Origin: UMGS1851 sp900555605
Lineage (GTDB): Bacteria > Bacillota > Clostridia > UBA1212 > UBA1255
Length of the DNA: 28,098 bases
NCBI GenBank assembly: GCA_902472555.1
Contig: CABROF010000023.1
Coordinates: 1-28,098 of the forward strand
Direction of reading: 5' to 3'
This document shows, piece after piece, positions 1-8,069 of this stretch (position 1 is the first letter of the stretch; every line of letters begins with the position of its first letter). The notes beneath the pieces are model-generated. The model searched no databases. It was not told the origin of the DNA and saw nothing but the letters and a program-made list of their open reading frames with translations. Made by a program: the position numbers and the translations under genes.

Positions 1-2
1 GG

Positions 3-209
3 CTTGCCGGCATTTTGCACCATTTGGCGCTCGCGGTGACATTCAAGGGGGAGGACGTGGGCCTTCGGGAAATGCGCAAGCATGTCGCCTGGTATCTGAA
101 GGGACTGCGCGGCGCTGCGGCGGTCCGGGGGCAGGTTTTTCAAATGACGCGGAAAGAGGAGCTGCTGGAGTTGCTTAATCGGTTCTTTCGTGCATATAAT
201 GACATGTGA
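3..209 (+). CDS. dusB: tRNA-dihydrouridine synthase, C-terminal fragment (5' end outside window)
   Basis: This is the last 68 codons of a gene that starts left of the window; the reading frame is open from base 3 to the TGA at 207-209. The residues GEDVGLREMRKHVAWYLKGL followed by a run like GAAAVRGQVFQM and EELLELLNRFF match the C-terminal helical domain of DusB-type flavin-dependent tRNA-dihydrouridine synthases, where an MRKH..WY.KG motif is typical. The family reduces uridines in the tRNA D-loop using FMN and NADPH. The catalytic TIM barrel lies outside the window. A separate promoter follows directly downstream, so dapF need not depend on this transcript. Recognition rests on a short tail only. 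Confidence 0.8.
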   Translation, partial: LAGILHHLALAVTFKGEDVGLREMRKHVAWYLKGLRGAAAVRGQVFQMTRKEELLELLNRFFRAYNDM

Positions 210-215
210 GCATAT

Positions 216-244
216 TTGACAGCGGCCGGCGCCAATGCTACAAT
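216..244 (+). promoter_or_regulatory. Sigma-A promoter for dapF
   Basis: A perfect -35 box TTGACA (216-221) and a TACAAT -10 box (239-244) are separated by exactly 17 bases. The start of transcription would fall near 251, giving a leader of about 114 bases before dapF. The same TTGAC(A/G)-17-TACAAT architecture occurs before speD and before the T-box leader. Confidence 0.8.
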
Positions 245-364
245 CCGAAGTAACCGGATCGGCAGGATATGGCAGCGGTTCGAAGCAGGGCCGGGCCGAA
301 GCCGGCATACGGCAGACGGCGGATGTGACGGCAGAAGTTTTTGCAAATCGTGATGGAGGCGTTT

Positions 365-1201
365 ATGAGGCTTGTAAAAATGCACGGATTAGGTAACGAT
401 TATATTTTTGCGGACTGCATCCGGGAACCCCTAAAAAATCCCGGCATGTTTGCCGAAAGAATCAGCGACCGACATTTCGGCGTAGGCGCCGACGGCCTGA
501 TTATCATCAGAACCTCGGAAAAAGCCGACTATGGCATGGATATTTATAATGCGGACGGATCCAGGGCGGAGATGTGCGGAAACGGAATCCGATGTGTCGG
601 AAAATACTTGTATGACAACGGTTATACAAAAGCAGACAGTCTGTCCATCGAGACGCTGGGAGGCGTAAAGCTGCTGCGGCTTCTGATACAAGACGGCATA
701 TGCACGGGGGCCTGTGTGGATATGGGCGAGCCGATTCTGCTGCCTAAGAAAATTCCCGTGCTTTGGAATGACGATAAAATGGTGGACCAGGAAATTACGG
801 TGGGCGGGAAACCGCGCCGTGTGACGGCTGTTTCCATGGGCAATCCCCATGCGGTGATCTTTGTAAAGGATGTAGAGCATTTTAATATTGCCGCGGTCGG
901 GCCTTTGGTGGAGAACCATCATATGTTTCCGGCCCGCGTGAATGCGGAATTTGTTAAAGTAATAGACCGCGGAACCATTCGGATGCGCGTGTGGGAGCGC
1001 GGCTCCGGTGAAACCATGGCCTGCGGCACAGGCGCAAGCGCTTCGGCGGTGGCAGCCGTACTGAACGGCTACTGCGATCCCCGGGTTACGGTCAAGCTCA
1101 ACGGCGGAGACCTGAACATATATTGGGACAGATCCTCCAATCATGTTTTTATGGAGGGGCCTGCAAAAACGGTCTGTACCATCGGAGACTTTACAATTTG
1201 A
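365..1201 (+). CDS. dapF: Diaminopimelate epimerase
   Basis: The gene converts LL-diaminopimelate to meso-diaminopimelate, the direct precursor of lysine and of the peptidoglycan cross-link. The protein is 278 residues, the normal length, and starts MRLVKMHGLGNDYIF, the family's usual N-terminus. The two catalytic cysteines are present: C71 in AEMCGNGIRC and C220 in GETMACGTGAS. The ATG at 365 is chosen over an in-frame upstream ATG at 341 because it places GGAGG eight bases before the start and gives the conserved N-terminus. It is followed after 153 bases by dapL, the enzyme of the preceding step, so the two genes probably form one unit driven from the promoter at 216. Confidence 0.96.
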   Translation: MRLVKMHGLGNDYIFADCIREPLKNPGMFAERISDRHFGVGADGLIIIRTSEKADYGMDIYNADGSRAEMCGNGIRCVGKYLYDNGYTKADSLSIETLGGVKLLRLLIQDGICTGACVDMGEPILLPKKIPVLWNDDKMVDQEITVGGKPRRVTAVSMGNPHAVIFVKDVEHFNIAAVGPLVENHHMFPARVNAEFVKVIDRGTIRMRVWERGSGETMACGTGASASAVAAVLNGYCDPRVTVKLNGGDLNIYWDRSSNHVFMEGPAKTVCTIGDFTI

Positions 1202-1294
1202 TAAAGGAAAAGATTGTACATGATTTTATGAATAAAGGTACGGACGTGAAAATAAAGTTTTCACGGGAAATTCGGACTTTTTGGCTGCGGCCGC

Positions 1295-1329
1295 CGGAAA
1301 TCCGGCAAGCCGGAGCCGGCCGGATTCCG
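1295..1329 (+). other. Stem-loop between dapF and dapL
   Basis: The arms CGG-A-AATCCGGC (1295-1306) and GCCGGATTCCG (1319-1329) pair over 11 bp with one bulged A and a 12-base loop. There is no T-run behind it, so it is unlikely to be a terminator. It ends about ten bases before the dapL ribosome binding site and might tune dapL translation or protect the mRNA. Function is not shown by the sequence. Confidence 0.35.
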
Positions 1330-1354
1330 AAATTGAGAAAGGATGGAGAATACT

Positions 1355-2587
1355 ATGGTAAAAGTAAATGAAAATTATCTGAAACTGCCCGGAAGCTATC
1401 TGTTCAGCGATATTGCAAAAAAAGTAAACGCATATACGCAGGCGCACCCCCATCATTCCGTCATCCGGCTGGGAATCGGGGACGTTACCCGGCCCCTTAC
1501 ACCTGCTGTCATTTCAGCGTTACATACGGCAGTGGATGAGATGGGAGAAGCCGCGACCTTCCACGGCTACGGGCCGGAACAGGGATATGACTTTCTGCGG
1601 GATTTGATCATCAAATATGATTATGCGCCGCGGGGCGTCTCCCTTGACCCGGATGAGATTTTTGTCAGCGACGGATCCAAAAGCGATACCGGCAATATCG
1701 GCGATATTTTCGGTCTGGACAATCGGGTTGCGGTGTGTGATCCCGTTTATCCTGTTTATGTAGATACCAACGCAATGGCCGGCAGAGCCGGGGATTACGC
1801 GGCAGAGCTGGGCAGATGGAACCGCTTAGTGTACATGCCGTGTACGGAGGCTACGGATTTTATGCCGGAGCTGCCGGAAAAGGAGATTCCGGATCTGATC
1901 TATTTATGCTATCCGAACAATCCCACCGGAACGGCTATTACTAAGGAGGCGCTGAAAAAGTGGGTCGATTTTGCCAGAGAGCACCATTCCGTGATCCTTT
2001 ACGATGCGGCATACGAAGCGTATATCACAGAGGACCTGCCCCACAGCATTTATGAGATCGAGGGCGCGAAGGAATGCGCCATTGAATTCAGAAGCTTTTC
2101 GAAGAATGCGGGTTTTACCGGTACGCGCTGCGCCTTTACGATTGTTCCGAAAGCCCTGAAGGCTTTTACCGCAGATGGCAGAGAGGCTTCTCTGAACAGC
2201 CTTTGGAATCGCAGGCACACGACAAAGTTCAACGGAACCTCTTATATTATTCAGCGCGGTGCTGCCGCAGTGTACACACCGGAGGGCCAGAAAGAGACCA
2301 AGGCGCTGGTGGCGTATTATTTAGAAAACGCAAAAATCATCCGTGAAGGTCTGGTCAGCGCCGGATATTCCGTGTGGGGCGGCATCAATGCGCCTTATGT
2401 GTGGATGAAGGTGCCCCAGGGCATGACCTCCTGGCAGTTCTTTGACGAACTGCTGAATCGGATCGAGGTGGTCGGTACGCCGGGCAGCGGATTCGGACCG
2501 AGCGGAGAAGGCTATTTCCGTCTTACGGGCTTCGGCAGCCGCGAGAATACAGCCGCTGCTGGTGAGCGGATCCGCAAGATGGCCTGA
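1355..2587 (+). CDS. dapL: LL-diaminopimelate aminotransferase
   Basis: A PLP-dependent fold-type I aminotransferase that makes LL-diaminopimelate from tetrahydrodipicolinate and glutamate in one step, bypassing the acylated (succinyl or acetyl) route. The 410-residue protein starts MVKVNENYLKLPGSYLFSDI and carries the family hallmarks LGIGDVTRPL, HGYGPEQGYDFLR, a CYPNNPTGT substrate motif and the PLP-binding lysine K250 in RSFSKNAGFTGTRC. The ATG at 1355 is preferred over one at 1343 because GGATGGAG then sits at ribosome-binding distance and the N-terminus matches the family. With dapF it completes the last two steps to meso-DAP. A strong terminator follows. Confidence 0.96.
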   Translation: MVKVNENYLKLPGSYLFSDIAKKVNAYTQAHPHHSVIRLGIGDVTRPLTPAVISALHTAVDEMGEAATFHGYGPEQGYDFLRDLIIKYDYAPRGVSLDPDEIFVSDGSKSDTGNIGDIFGLDNRVAVCDPVYPVYVDTNAMAGRAGDYAAELGRWNRLVYMPCTEATDFMPELPEKEIPDLIYLCYPNNPTGTAITKEALKKWVDFAREHHSVILYDAAYEAYITEDLPHSIYEIEGAKECAIEFRSFSKNAGFTGTRCAFTIVPKALKAFTADGREASLNSLWNRRHTTKFNGTSYIIQRGAAAVYTPEGQKETKALVAYYLENAKIIREGLVSAGYSVWGGINAPYVWMKVPQGMTSWQFFDELLNRIEVVGTPGSGFGPSGEGYFRLTGFGSRENTAAAGERIRKMA

Positions 2588-2642
2588 TTGCCGGTCTGCC
2601 TGCCGGACGGAGTCCGTATAGCAGCTGCATAACTGAAATCGG

Positions 2643-2690
2643 AAAACGGCACGGGACGCCGCGGAAATTCTGCGGTGCCGTGCCGTTTTT
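2643..2690 (+). terminator. Strong intrinsic terminator after dapL, probably bidirectional
   Basis: AAAACGGCACGG pairs with CCGTGCCGTTTT over 12 bp. The intervening sequence holds a second helix (CGCCGC with GCGGTG), so the stem is long, and it is followed by TTTTT. The A-run on the left arm gives a T-run on the other strand, so it can also end the convergent transcript of the anti-sigma gene stopping at 2710. Confidence 0.88.
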
Positions 2691-2709
2691 ATGGTTGCTT
2701 TCAGTCCTT

Positions 2710-3705
2710 TCAGGTTACAGAAGGCAAGTGCTGCGACCTTTCGGGAGAAGCTGCCGGAATAGAGGAAGGAGCAGCGGAAGGAGCAAAAGAACCGTCGCCA
2801 AAAGAGATGTCCCGGAAAAGGAGACCTTTCAGAGAAAGCAGAAATTGGAGCTCCTCCGGTGTAAAGTCCTCCCGGCTCTTCCATATGACCACGTCTCTTT
2901 TGTCATCGCCGAGCGGAGTCAGGGTCAGGAGGTCGAGGTTTCCAATTTGTATTTTTTGATCGGATGCCACGTGGTACGCCGTTATGACGGGAATACAAAT
3001 TCCGCTTCCGATATCCTGGTAGCAGCAGACCTCGGTGCTGCCGTCCTGGTCATAGTCATACAGAAAACAGAAGCCCCATCGTATATTTTCCGTATAGACG
3101 CATACTGCGTTTTTTATGATATAGATTGTGTGTACGGGAAAGAAAAACGGAATGCCGTTCTTTTGCCGCATTTCTATCGAACAATATTTTAACTGATACG
3201 TTCCGTTTTGATAAAAATCGGACTTCTCCGGCGTGACAAAAACTTGATATTGTTCCCGTGTATAGAGCTCCTCCGGGGTGATATCGGTCAGCTGTGCCGG
3301 ATCGATTTGCATTTCCGGAAATTGACCGGAAATCACGGCGGCAGCCGCGGCTGAATCAAGACGTATCCGTGCGGGATCGTCATCTTTGGGCGAAGCAGGG
3401 GCAGCAGGAGAGGCAGTACTGCTTTGCGCAAAGGGATCCGTACCGTCTCCGGAAAACTGTCCCGGGCCTGCGGTCAGCACGGCGATGAGCAGAACTGCCG
3501 CAAGCCCTCCGAGTACGGCAATTCCGATCTCCGCTGCAAATCTCCGAACAAAGTGCTTTTGCGGCGCAGGTGTGAGAATCGTTTCGGTTTCGCAGCCCCT
3601 GTCCGCAGCATTTACGGCGATTCTGACTGCATTTTTTGTTTCCTCTTTTTTTTCGGAGGAAAAAGGAACTGCGTTTATTTCTTTTTGATATTGCTCTTGA
3701 AACAT
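2710..3705 (-). CDS. Membrane-anchored probable anti-sigma factor
   Basis: A 331-residue single-pass membrane protein. Residues 1-55 are charged and cytoplasmic (EQYQKEINAVPFSSEKKEE), residues about 60-79 form a hydrophobic segment (EIGIAVLGGLAAVLLIAVLT), then comes a Ser/Ala/Pro/Asp-rich linker and an extracytoplasmic domain of about 220 residues with several cysteines. The topology and the position 99 bases downstream of an ECF sigma gene on the same strand fit an anti-sigma factor whose short N-terminal part would hold the sigma factor. No HHCC zinc motif or named domain was recognised, so the role is inferred from topology and context. AAAGGAG lies eight bases before the ATG. The outer domain may be the sensor; its signal is unknown. 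Confidence 0.65.
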   Translation of the reverse strand: MFQEQYQKEINAVPFSSEKKEETKNAVRIAVNAADRGCETETILTPAPQKHFVRRFAAEIGIAVLGGLAAVLLIAVLTAGPGQFSGDGTDPFAQSSTASPAAPASPKDDDPARIRLDSAAAAAVISGQFPEMQIDPAQLTDITPEELYTREQYQVFVTPEKSDFYQNGTYQLKYCSIEMRQKNGIPFFFPVHTIYIIKNAVCVYTENIRWGFCFLYDYDQDGSTEVCCYQDIGSGICIPVITAYHVASDQKIQIGNLDLLTLTPLGDDKRDVVIWKSREDFTPEELQFLLSLKGLLFRDISFGDGSFAPSAAPSSIPAASPERSQHLPSVT

Positions 3706-3804
3706 TCTTGATGCTCCTTTCCTTTTTCACGAACATTTTCATAAAATTGCGTCTGCGGTAAGACTCTGGATAGGGGATCGTGCGCCGGATACGCGGCGTT
3801 TTAA

Positions 3805-4302
3805 TCAATCAGGACCGTCTTCCCCCAGCAATTGCCGGAGCTGCCGCCGCGCTCTGCTCAGGCCTGTTCCGGCAGCGGAGCGGGAAATGTGCAGAACGTC
3901 CGCAATTTCATGGATTTTCATGTTTTCGTAATAATACAGATACACAATGTCACGGTATCTCGGCTTCAGCTGCATCACTGCGCTCAGTACATGCTGCTGA
4001 CGGAAAATGTTTTCTGCGGGATCTTCTGTCGCCCTGCTGCCTTCTGTTTCCGAAAGCGCGGTCTCCAGGCGGCGGCAGGCACTTTTGTGCAGATCCCTGC
4101 ATTGATTGATGACGGCGCGGATCAGATATGCCTTTGCATGTTCTTCGTCCGGGAAGTTTTTTTCGCATCTGATCAGGTTCAGAAAAACAGTCTGGACGAT
4201 ATCCTGTGCATCGTGGACCGATTGGGTATGGTGAAATGCGATTCTTGCTGCCATGTTGTAATAGCGCTCGAAAAGCATATTTATAAAATCCCCATCAGCC
4301 AT
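3805..4302 (-). CDS. ECF-type RNA polymerase sigma factor
   Basis: A 165-residue sigma-70 family protein with only regions 2 and 4. Region 2 covers roughly residues 1-65 (LFERYYNMAARIAFHHTQS, then DAQDIVQTVFLNLIR) and region 4 the C-terminal third (RYRDIVYLYYYENMKIHEIA, then an HISRSAAGTGLSRARRQLR recognition helix). It would direct RNA polymerase to a small regulon, probably including its own operon. The ATG at 4302 is favoured over an upstream TTG at 4323, which would place the ribosome binding site inside the coding region. The next gene on the same strand is its probable anti-sigma partner. The signal it responds to cannot be read from the sequence. Confidence 0.9.
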   Translation of the reverse strand: MADGDFINMLFERYYNMAARIAFHHTQSVHDAQDIVQTVFLNLIRCEKNFPDEEHAKAYLIRAVINQCRDLHKSACRRLETALSETEGSRATEDPAENIFRQQHVLSAVMQLKPRYRDIVYLYYYENMKIHEIADVLHISRSAAGTGLSRARRQLRQLLGEDGPD

Positions 4303-4327
4303 ACACGCCCCACATCCTTTCAACTAT

Positions 4328-4356
4328 AAAACGATTCGGACCCTGCTTTTTTTACA
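4328..4356 (-). promoter_or_regulatory. Possible ECF-type autoregulatory promoter of the sigma gene
   Basis: On the minus strand TGTAAA (4351-4356) and CGTTTT (4328-4333) are 17 bases apart, loosely resembling ECF promoters (TG.AAC and CGT boxes). No good sigma-A promoter was seen upstream of this gene. The match is weak and only suggestive. Confidence 0.22.
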
Positions 4357-4444
4357 CAAGCATATTTTTTTCAATATATCACGGCGCGGCAGCTGCTGCA
4401 AGGGCAAGGCTGGCGGCTGCTGCCTGCTGCGGAGGCACGCCGCG

Positions 4445-4510
4445 GCCGCAGATGCGTGGGCCCTCAGATGGTTCTGCAGGTGCTTGGGGCCTGCCGCAGG
4501 CATCTGCGGC
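4445..4510. repeat. GC-rich foldback (inverted repeat)
   Basis: GCCGCAGATGC (4445-4455) and GCATCTGCGGC (4500-4510) are perfect 11-bp inverted arms. Inside, GGCCC and GGGCC can extend the stem. The surrounding 4385-4530 stretch is rich in GCTGC/CTGCAG repeats and unlike the AT-rich bases on either side. No T-run follows, and no gene is supported here. It separates the divergent sigma and speD transcription units. Confidence 0.5.
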
Positions 4511-4535
4511 GTATCTGCCTGCAGCAAAAATAAAT

Positions 4536-4564
4536 TTGACAAGTAAAAATGAAAATGATACAAT
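4536..4564 (+). promoter_or_regulatory. Sigma-A promoter of the polyamine operon
   Basis: TTGACA (4536-4541) and TACAAT (4559-4564) are separated by 17 bases, with an extended TGA directly before the -10 box. It is close to consensus, so the operon is probably well transcribed. Transcription would begin near 4571, about 380 bases before speD. Confidence 0.8.
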
Positions 4565-4570
4565 CACCCT

Positions 4571-4948
4571 TTGTAAGGCGGTTAGAGCCTTTGCAAATTG
4601 CAAAAAATATTTTGACCGATTCTGTTGCTTTGATAACGGAGAAAAAGAGGCCGGACGGACAGCCGGGTCAAACGCCGATTGGCAACACTGTTGCCTTATT
4701 GATTGAGCGTGAGCTCAAATTTTATAAGTTGGTTACTCAAAACCGTGCGCTGCGGCGCATTGCGCTTGTGAAACAATCAATAAGAGTGGTAAAAGTATTT
4801 TTGCTATATAGACTCTAATCTACTATATGAATAAATAATGTCCGCCTGCCGGAAATAAATAAAACTGTAGTATGATCACTCCAAGCGCCAGCCGGTTTCG
4901 GTAACAAAGCACGGAGTTTTTATATTTTACGGGGTAATGGTGGCGGCT
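4571..4948 (+). other. Long structured 5' leader of the speD operon, no gene seen
   Basis: About 380 bases lie between the promoter and speD with no convincing coding sequence. Several inverted repeats are visible: GGCAAC-ACT-GTTGCC (4681-4695), a perfect 10-bp pair TTATTGATTG (4696-4705) with CAATCAATAA (4774-4783), and ATATAG/CTATAT (4806-4811 and 4823-4828). The first two are adjacent, so they would stack as a multi-stem element. No known riboswitch consensus was recognised, and no terminator hairpin with a T-run was found before speD. A regulatory RNA sensing SAM or a polyamine is conceivable but unproven. Confidence 0.4.
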
Positions 4949-5716
4949 ATGGAGAACAAGTTAAAGTTATACGGCTTCAATAATCTTACAAAATCACTGA
5001 GCTTCAATATATATGATGTATGCTACGCCAAAAGCGAACGCGCGCAGCGGGACTATATTGCGTATGTGGACGAACAGTATAATTCCGAACGTCTGACGAA
5101 TATCCTGTGCCGTGTTACGGAAATGATCGGCGCAAAGGTGCTGAATGTGTCCAAGCAGGATTATGATCCTCAGGGCGCCAGTGTGACGCTGCTGGTGGCA
5201 GAGCCGACCATGGTCCCGGCTGTAAACGGGGAGACCGTGGTGGCGCATTTGGACAAGAGTCATGTAACGGTGCATACGTATCCGGAATATCATCCGGATA
5301 CATCCATCGCTACCTTTCGGGTAGACATCGACGTTGCAACGTGCGGAGAAATTACCCCGCTCAGCACGCTGGATTATCTGATCGGCAGCTTTGATTCCGA
5401 TATTATTACTATGGATTACAGAGTGCGGGGCTTTACCAGAGACATTACGGGCAGAAAATTGTTCATCGATCATGATATCACTTCGATACAGGATTATATT
5501 GATAACGGAACGCTGAAACGGTATGATGCGGTGGACATCAACATGTACCAGGCAAATATTTTTCATACGAAAATGCTGATCAAGGATGTGGATCTGCAGA
5601 ACTATCTGTTTAATACAGATGTATATGAACTGCCGCCGAAAACGAGACTAACAATCACAAACAGTCTGCGGCGTGAAATGATTGAAATATTCAGCGGCGT
5701 TAACGTTTATCAATGA
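4949..5716 (+). CDS. speD: S-adenosylmethionine decarboxylase proenzyme
   Basis: Makes decarboxylated SAM, the aminopropyl donor for spermidine synthase. The 255-residue protein is of the long enterobacterial type: KLKLYGFNNLTKSLSFNIYD at the N-terminus, then AHLDKSHVTVHTYPE, where self-cleavage before S104 creates the pyruvoyl cofactor, and DYRVRGFTRDI, FIDHDI and NIFHTKML further on. The ATG at 4949 is chosen over 4937 because MENKLKLYGF matches the family start and GGTGG lies just before it. It is the first gene of the polyamine operon. Some SpeD homologues have become arginine or ornithine decarboxylases. The close match to the classical SpeD type and the adjacent speE argue for the SAM activity, but only an assay would settle it. 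Confidence 0.92.
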   Translation: MENKLKLYGFNNLTKSLSFNIYDVCYAKSERAQRDYIAYVDEQYNSERLTNILCRVTEMIGAKVLNVSKQDYDPQGASVTLLVAEPTMVPAVNGETVVAHLDKSHVTVHTYPEYHPDTSIATFRVDIDVATCGEITPLSTLDYLIGSFDSDIITMDYRVRGFTRDITGRKLFIDHDITSIQDYIDNGTLKRYDAVDINMYQANIFHTKMLIKDVDLQNYLFNTDVYELPPKTRLTITNSLRREMIEIFSGVNVYQ

Positions 5717-5747
5717 TCGGCGAAGAAGGTGGGCAGGCAGCAGCGAG

Positions 5748-7205
5748 ATGATACGAAATATACAGCAGAAAGCGCCTCTGATGGAGGCTTTGGAAGAATG
5801 GAAGCGGATGCGCACCGTGCCGTTTGATGTGCCGGGCCATAAGCGGGGAAAGGGCAATCCTGAGCTTACGGATTTTCTCGGGACAAAATGTCTGAGCATG
5901 GATGTGAACTCTATGAAGCCGCTGGATAATCTGTGCCATCCCACCGGGGTGATCCGGGAAGCGGAAGCGCTGGCGGCAGACGCGTTCGGTGCAGCTGCGG
6001 CATTTTTTATGGTGAACGGTACTACATCCGCCGTACAGGCCATGATTTTTGCCTCTGTAAAGCAGGGGGAAAGCATCATTGTGCCGCGTAATGTGCATCG
6101 CAGCGTGATCAATGCAATGGTGCTGTGCGGAGCCGTTCCGGTTTATGTGAATCCGAAAGTCAGTCAGGAGCTGGGAATTTCCCTCGGCATGACTGTCTGC
6201 GATGTGGAGGCGGCCATCAAAAGGCATCCGGAGGCAAAGGCCGTATTCGTCAATCATCCGACCTATTACGGAATCTGTTCCGATTTAAGGCGCATCGCGG
6301 AAATCGCCCACGCCGCCGGTATGCGGGTCCTTGCGGACGAGGCTCACGGAACGCATTTTTCTTTCAGTCCGCTGCTGCCGGTCTCTGCCATGGAGGCCGG
6401 TGCGGATATGTCCTCGGTAAGCATGCATAAGTCCGGAGGCTCTCTGACCCAGAGCTCGATTTTGCTTTGCGGTAAAAATATAAATGCGGACTATGTGCGG
6501 CAGGTGATTAATCTTACGCAGACCACCTCCGCCTCTTATCTGCTGCTTTCCAGTCTGGATATTTCAAGAAGAAATCTGGCGCTGCGGGGAGCGGAAATTT
6601 TCAGCAAGGTGACGGAAATGGCAGAATACGCCAGAGGTGAAATCAATCAGATCGGCGACTATTATGCGTATGCCCGGGATCTGATCAACGGCACGGACGT
6701 ATACGATTTTGATATTACGAAGCTTTCCGTTAACACCGCGGGCCTGGGGCTGGCGGGGATCGAGGTATATGATCTGCTGCGGGACGAATATGATATTCAG
6801 ATTGAGTTCGGGGATATCGGCAATATTTTAGCGTATATTTCCGTAGGAGACCGACAGGCCGATATTGAGCGGCTGATCGGCGCCCTCAGTGAGATCCGCA
6901 GACGATATCGGAAACCGCGGACAGCGCTGCTGCCGTATGAAGCTATTGTACCGGAGGTTGCCCTGACGCCGCAGAAAGCCTTTTACGGCCCGAAACGGCA
7001 GGCTGCGCTGTCACAGGCTGCCGGTAAAATTTGTACGGAATTTGTAATGTGCTATCCGCCGGGGATTCCGGTGCTGGCGCCGGGAGAACGGATCACGCCA
7101 GATATTGTGGCCTATATCGGATATGCGAAGGAAAAGGGCTGTCTGTTGACAGGTCCGGAAGATATGAACATCGCGTTTCTGAATGTTTATGACGGGGAGG
7201 ACTGA
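5748..7205 (+). CDS. speA: Orn/Lys/Arg decarboxylase family, probably arginine decarboxylase
   Basis: A fold-type I PLP decarboxylase of 485 residues, the size of the Bacillus SpeA type. Visible motifs are FDVPGHKRGKG near the N-terminus, FMVNGTTSAVQAMI, VLADEAHGTHF with the cofactor aspartate, and the PLP lysine K228 in SVSMHKSGGSLTQSS. The C-terminal domain ends with CYPPGIPVLAPGE. The substrate cannot be read directly. An agmatinase gene two positions downstream strongly suggests arginine to agmatine. The ATG at 5748 gives the usual short N-terminus; AAGGTGGG lies about 14 bases upstream. It begins 31 bases after speD and stops three bases before speE, so it is part of the same operon. Confidence 0.88.
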   Translation: MIRNIQQKAPLMEALEEWKRMRTVPFDVPGHKRGKGNPELTDFLGTKCLSMDVNSMKPLDNLCHPTGVIREAEALAADAFGAAAAFFMVNGTTSAVQAMIFASVKQGESIIVPRNVHRSVINAMVLCGAVPVYVNPKVSQELGISLGMTVCDVEAAIKRHPEAKAVFVNHPTYYGICSDLRRIAEIAHAAGMRVLADEAHGTHFSFSPLLPVSAMEAGADMSSVSMHKSGGSLTQSSILLCGKNINADYVRQVINLTQTTSASYLLLSSLDISRRNLALRGAEIFSKVTEMAEYARGEINQIGDYYAYARDLINGTDVYDFDITKLSVNTAGLGLAGIEVYDLLRDEYDIQIEFGDIGNILAYISVGDRQADIERLIGALSEIRRRYRKPRTALLPYEAIVPEVALTPQKAFYGPKRQAALSQAAGKICTEFVMCYPPGIPVLAPGERITPDIVAYIGYAKEKGCLLTGPEDMNIAFLNVYDGED

Positions 7206-7208
7206 GAA

Positions 7209-8069
7209 TTGGACTTTTGGTATTCGGAAAACCATACGGACAATGTGAAAATATCCATTCGCGTAGACCGGCAGCTGGCCAGTCTGCAAAGTGATTTCCA
7301 GCGGATCGATGTTTTTGATTCTCCGGAATTCGGGCGTTTTCTGACGTTGGACGGATATATGATGCTGACGGAAAAGGATGAGTTTATCTATCATGAGATG
7401 ATCGTGCATCCTGCCATGGCGGTCCATCCTCATGTAAAGGACGTGCTCATCATCGGAGCAGGGGACGGCGGCGTGGCCAGGGAGCTGACACGCTATGAGA
7501 CCGTGGAACGGATCGACCTGGTTGAGATCGACCGGATGGGAATTGATGTGTGCAAGGAATATCTCCCGCAGACCGCCTGCGGATTTGACGACAGCCGTAT
7601 CCGAATTTATATTCAGGACGGACTGAAATTTGTCCGCACCCGGGTAGAGGCATATGATTTGATCATCGTGGATTCCACGGATCCTTTCGGCCCCGGAGAG
7701 GGGTTGTTTACAAAAGAATTTTACGGAAATTGCTTCAAAGCGCTGCGTGAAGACGGTATCATGGTCAACCAGCATGAAAGTCCGTTTTATGCGCCGGATG
7801 CCGAAGCCATGCAGCGGGCGCACAAACGCATTGCACAGTCCTTTGATATCTGCCGTGTCTATCAGGCCCATATTCCGACGTATCCCTCGGGACACTGGCT
7901 GTTTGGGTTTGCCTCTAAAAAATATCATCCCGTCAGGGATCTGAAAGCCGCGCAGTGGAAGGCGCTGGGATTGAAAACAGGTTATTATAATACAAATTTG
8001 CACAGGGGCGCTTTTGCGCTGCCGAATTATGTGGAGGATCTGCTGAAGCATGTGGAAGAAGAATGTTGA
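7209..8069 (+). CDS. speE: Spermidine synthase (polyamine aminopropyltransferase)
   Basis: Transfers the aminopropyl group of decarboxylated SAM to putrescine. The 286-residue protein shows the family order: N-terminal beta domain with DFWYSENHTDNVKISIRV, FLTLDGYMMLTEKDEFIYHE, the nucleotide-binding loop IIGAGDGGVARE, the acidic VEIDRMGIDVCKEYLP, and the catalytic DSTDPFGPGEGLFTKEFY. The start is TTG at 7209, supported by GGGGAGG eight bases upstream and by the conserved N-terminus. It overlaps the agmatinase gene by 20 bases, indicating translational coupling. Related enzymes in Thermus use agmatine as acceptor, so aminopropylagmatine is an alternative product given the next gene. Confidence 0.94.
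   Translation: MDFWYSENHTDNVKISIRVDRQLASLQSDFQRIDVFDSPEFGRFLTLDGYMMLTEKDEFIYHEMIVHPAMAVHPHVKDVLIIGAGDGGVARELTRYETVERIDLVEIDRMGIDVCKEYLPQTACGFDDSRIRIYIQDGLKFVRTRVEAYDLIIVDSTDPFGPGEGLFTKEFYGNCFKALREDGIMVNQHESPFYAPDAEAMQRAHKRIAQSFDICRVYQAHIPTYPSGHWLFGFASKKYHPVRDLKAAQWKALGLKTGYYNTNLHRGAFALPNYVEDLLKHVEEEC

Noticed and set aside
431..1144. Long antisense open frame opposite dapF
   Set aside because: It is the mirror of a highly conserved gene, is rich in His/Cys/Arg as frame shadows usually are, and has no family resemblance.
4452..4818. Two open frames of 84 and 89 codons between the sigma gene and speD
   Set aside because: They cross the GC-rich foldback, the promoter and leader, lack ribosome binding sites, and show no recognisable protein character.
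7011..8051. 346-codon antisense open frame opposite speE
   Set aside because: It is a by-product of codon bias in speE and the speA-like gene; no ribosome binding site or motif supports it.
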